Shown: positions 61,221-64,000 of the stretch, in pieces
How positions within the stretch are numbered: the first letter of the stretch is position 1
Layout of the letters: each line of letters starts with the position of its first letter
DNA from: Anagrus nilaparvatae
Taxonomy: Eukaryota > Arthropoda > Insecta > Hymenoptera > Mymaridae
Length of the DNA stretch: 64,000 bases
Assembly (NCBI GenBank): GCA_022575985.1
Contig: JAKSXM010000132.1
Location: 868,001-932,000 of the forward strand
Direction of reading: 5' to 3'
Position numbers and translations under genes: made by a program
The notes under the pieces: generated by a model
The model's input: the letters and a program-made list of their open reading frames with translations, nothing else
Database searches by the model: none
Told to the model about the DNA's origin: nothing

Positions 61221-63830
61221 ACTTTATTAAGTTGTTTGCCAACATCATATTCTTGTATCAAACCATTAGTAATTTCTACCATAGAAGGGAACTGCGACAA
61301 CAGCTTAAACAATTTAACGATATTTATGAATCGGTTAAAGAAGTGTACTTCTTTATTGCTATTCAGTAAATGTCTACTGAATGGCTCGTCAGCAAAATTT
61401 ATTGAGATGGCAAAAGAGCATATTAATTTATTAATAAGCAATAATTGCTGTATAGGAGTCGATGATTTTCCACTGCATTTAAATAATACCATATTAAGGT
61501 TTATTAATATTTTTAAAACTGAAGCAAATTATAAAAATTATCCAAAGCTTTTTGCATCTAAAGCTTTGATCCACATTTTTTTAAATACTAGCAAAGCTCA
61601 TGAGCTGAATTTGAAGGAGGCTTTTTTACAAATGCTTCTGGAACCATCTAATGAAAGAGCTTTGGAATTATTGAAGAATGATTATGAGGGAAATTTTGAT
61701 AAGAGTAGTCTATACAATTCAGTCGATACCTTAATAATTTTAATTTTATTACATATAAACAACGAAGAAAATCAAGGAATTCCCAATTTAGTTTCAGCGA
61801 TAGCCAAATATACATTCTTAGTTGATTTGAATTACAGATTTGAATATAACAAATTAAGTTATGTTTTAAACAAAAAATATCCAGATGAGGATGACTTGTT
61901 TTTGCTATTTAATATGAAAGACAGTGTATGTTCAGAAGATGATACTGTAAGTTCTGAAATTTTTGCATTTTTGGTAATGCAATCCACAGATCTAAGGTAA
62001 ACATAGCATAAAATTTTTAAATGTTTATTTATAATTAAATATTTTTTTTAATTTTTGATTTGCATTCATTTTAGAATAAAACTGTTAAGAAAGAGTATAC
62101 ACCCTTGTGAGTTCACGTCAGAAGAAATAACTGAAATTAAGCAGCAATGCAGAAATGTCAAATTCTCAAGAAGGTTCTTACACTTTAATGATAATGATAA
62201 TTCTTTTGTAAAAGTAATACCAAAACAAGATGCTTCAACTGAAGCATCTAGTGAAGGCCTTACTGTAGCAAATTTGCTGCAAGGACTACAAGGTTAATGT
62301 AATAGTGTTGAATTGTTAATTCCAGGACACTCTAGTAACATCACTAACGAAAAAATATAAAATATTACGTTTATACAGGATCCTAATTTCAAAAGTAATT
62401 TTTTTCATATATTTTAATGTTGCATACAGACTTAAGAAAATTTTTTTTTAAAACAGGTATGGATAGCTTTGAAACTGTCACTCCTGCAGAAACGGTTAAC
62501 AAACTAAGAATTAAGAATGATTATATATTACGTAATTCTGACGTTAAAGATAATGTTTAAAGTCATTATTTAATATATCTGAATAATTTAGGAAAATTTT
62601 TTTTACAACAGACTTAAAAAATTTGCAAAAACCTGCATCTCAGGCAAAAGATTCAGAAAAAATGGATGACCTATCACAAACAACTACCAATTATATATCG
62701 GAGATATATCGGAGGTAATTTTTAAAGTAATTTTTTAGTATATATTAATATTACATAGAGTCTTAAAACAATTTTTTTCATTACAGAATTATTAGTTTTT
62801 AAAAACTCTGCACCTAAAACATATAAAAATAATAGATCAAGATCCAGATCAAAAACTAATATGTCATCAAGATCTAAGAAATCGAGGTCAAAATCTTCTA
62901 CATCATCAGGATCAAGAGCAAGTTCAAATAAATCTAGAAAATCGTCAGGTTCATCGAGTTCAGGAAAATCGTCGGGTTCATCGGGTTCAGGAGAATCGTA
63001 GGGTTCATCGGGTTCAGGAAAATCGTCGGGTTCATCGCATTCAAAAGGTTCAGAGAGTTGTAAATCTTTCTGTTTTAAAGAAAAACATAAATTGTACCTT
63101 ACAAAAAATGATACCAAAGAAGACAATAAAAGGTTGGAGAATGAAACGATAGAAAATAAAAGGTTAGAGACAGAAAAATTAGTGGATGAAAAATTAGAGA
63201 TGGAAAGATTAGAGAGAGAAGAAAAAGAAAAGAAAGAGAAAGAGAAAAAAAAACAAGAGAAAGAAAAGAAGGAGAAAAAGAAAGAAAAACAAGAGAAAGA
63301 AAAAGAAAAGAAGGAGAAAGAGAAAGAAAAACAAGAGAAAGAGAAAGAAAAGAAGGAGAAAGAGAAAGAAAACAAGAGAAAAATCCGAAAAATTTGGAGG
63401 AAGATCATATAAAAAATAGGAAAGAACAAAAGAAGGAAAAAAAAGATAGAGAAAAAAAATTGGAGAATAAAGATAAAACGAAAGATGCAGATACAGAAAA
63501 TTTATAAAATAGGAAAAGAAAATCTGTAAGTTTATATATCTTAATTACTTTTTACAATATTTAAAAAATTTCAATATTCAATTAATTAATAAATTATTTT
63601 TTTGTATTTTTACAGGAAAAAAAAGAAAAAAAGAGAGTAAAAAAAGATTTTAGAAAAAGTAAAAAATCAAGAAATTTGTTCAGGGAAAACTACGTACGAT
63701 AATTTTCGGAGACAAATTATAGGTAGTACAAGGTCAGATGATTCAATAAGAATCAAACTAGGCAATATGAGGAGAGAAAAGAAAGAAAAGTCAGAAGCAG
63801 ATAAGTCAGAAGAAAATGAATAAAGATTAA
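61221..63830 (+). CDS. CWC22/nucampholin-like protein (divergent, possibly decayed), 5' end not found
   Basis: Exons seen: 61221-61996, 62075-62292, 62457-62531, 62612-62714 and 62787 onward. The first exon opens after an AG in phase 0, so an upstream exon is missing. Its ~255 residues are all helical. The stretch ASKALIHIFLNTSKAHELNL followed by MLLEPSNERALELLK, and later YPDEDDLFLLFNM, align by eye with the end of the CWC22 MIF4G domain, a spliceosome factor. The MA3 domain is not seen. From 62787 a Ser/Arg-rich tail with 'SSGSSGSGK' repeats and then a Lys/Glu-rich helix (to 63411) resemble CWC22 tails. Exon 3 joins this tail in frame only if 62612-62714 is skipped; including it gives an early stop. 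A TAG at 62999-63001 breaks the Ser-Gly repeat. More frame breaks follow past 63600. It could be a shortened paralog or a pseudogene. Confidence 0.5.
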
Positions 63831-63834
63831 ATAT

Positions 63835-64000
63835 TTAAAGACATATATTGTTTATTACAACATATTTTGATTATAAATTTAGTTTTAAAATAAAGTACAT
63901 TATTTTTTTATTTAAATTATAATTATTAAATAAAATTTATTTAAATGTTTCCATAAACCAATGCATGCTGCCATACGTATATATGAGTGTTTATGTATAC
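63835..64000. other. Window end, no gene seen
   Basis: AT-rich sequence with 'aataaa'-like motifs (about 63889-63894 and 63929-63934) that could serve as poly-A signals for the gene to the left. Confidence 0.4.

Noticed and set aside
62722..63429. 235-aa minus-strand frame rich in Phe and Ser, with Asp/Glu/Pro repeats
   Set aside because: It is the reverse reading of the AGAAAAGAG-type Lys/Glu repeats and the Ser-Gly repeats of the plus-strand gene; low complexity, no domain.
1..64000. CRISPR arrays, bacterial operons or a polydnavirus proviral segment
   Set aside because: No spaced identical repeats, ribosome-binding sites or recognisable polydnavirus genes were seen; all genes are intron-split insect genes or transposon relics.

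Overview
The window looks like a strongly AT-rich, repeat-laden stretch of an insect nuclear genome. A parasitoid (braconid-like) wasp is my best guess. The reasons are intron-split genes with GT-AG introns, insect odorant-binding protein (OBP) and 7tm_6 odorant receptor (OR) genes in recent tandem copies, and many miniature transposons. The species is an inference; no single feature fixes it.

Layout. 2.0-15.6 kb (minus): a complete five-exon carboxylesterase-family gene with an intact Ser-Glu-His triad, split by a 10 kb intron full of repeats. 15.96-16.8 kb (minus): a complete three-exon PACRG gene (axonemal protein). 18-18.9 kb: a mariner-type MITE holding a tRNA-like relic. 20.5-27.3 kb (plus): a nine-exon OBP gene encoding two OBP domains in one chain. 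29.9-44.9 kb and 49.1-59.9 kb: two copies of one segmental duplication, each with a two-domain OBP gene followed by an OR gene, all with open reading frames. 45.2-47.05 kb, between the blocks (minus): a decayed multi-exon gene ending in a protein-kinase domain. 59.9-60.6 kb: a relatively GC-rich R1-type LINE fragment. 61.2-63.8 kb (plus): a gene or pseudogene with a helical domain resembling CWC22/nucampholin MIF4G, followed by Ser/Arg-rich and Lys/Glu-rich tails.

The duplication acts as a natural experiment. Comparing blocks gives empty sites for several insertions: a foldback element with 139-bp internal repeats (3-bp AAT target duplication), a mariner MITE (TA), an LTR joined to a copied tRNA-Asp 3' half, and a 755-bp insertion in exon 2 of the second OBP copy. 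That last insertion carries splice sites which would remove it with the frame intact, so it may be a transposon-derived intron.

The OBP and OR genes presumably act together in chemosensation: soluble OBPs carry ligands through sensillar lymph and ORs sit in neuron dendrites. The esterase could degrade odorants or have another role; the sequence does not say which. Exon coordinates were worked out by hand from splice signals and reading-frame continuity, and no transcript or database search was available.
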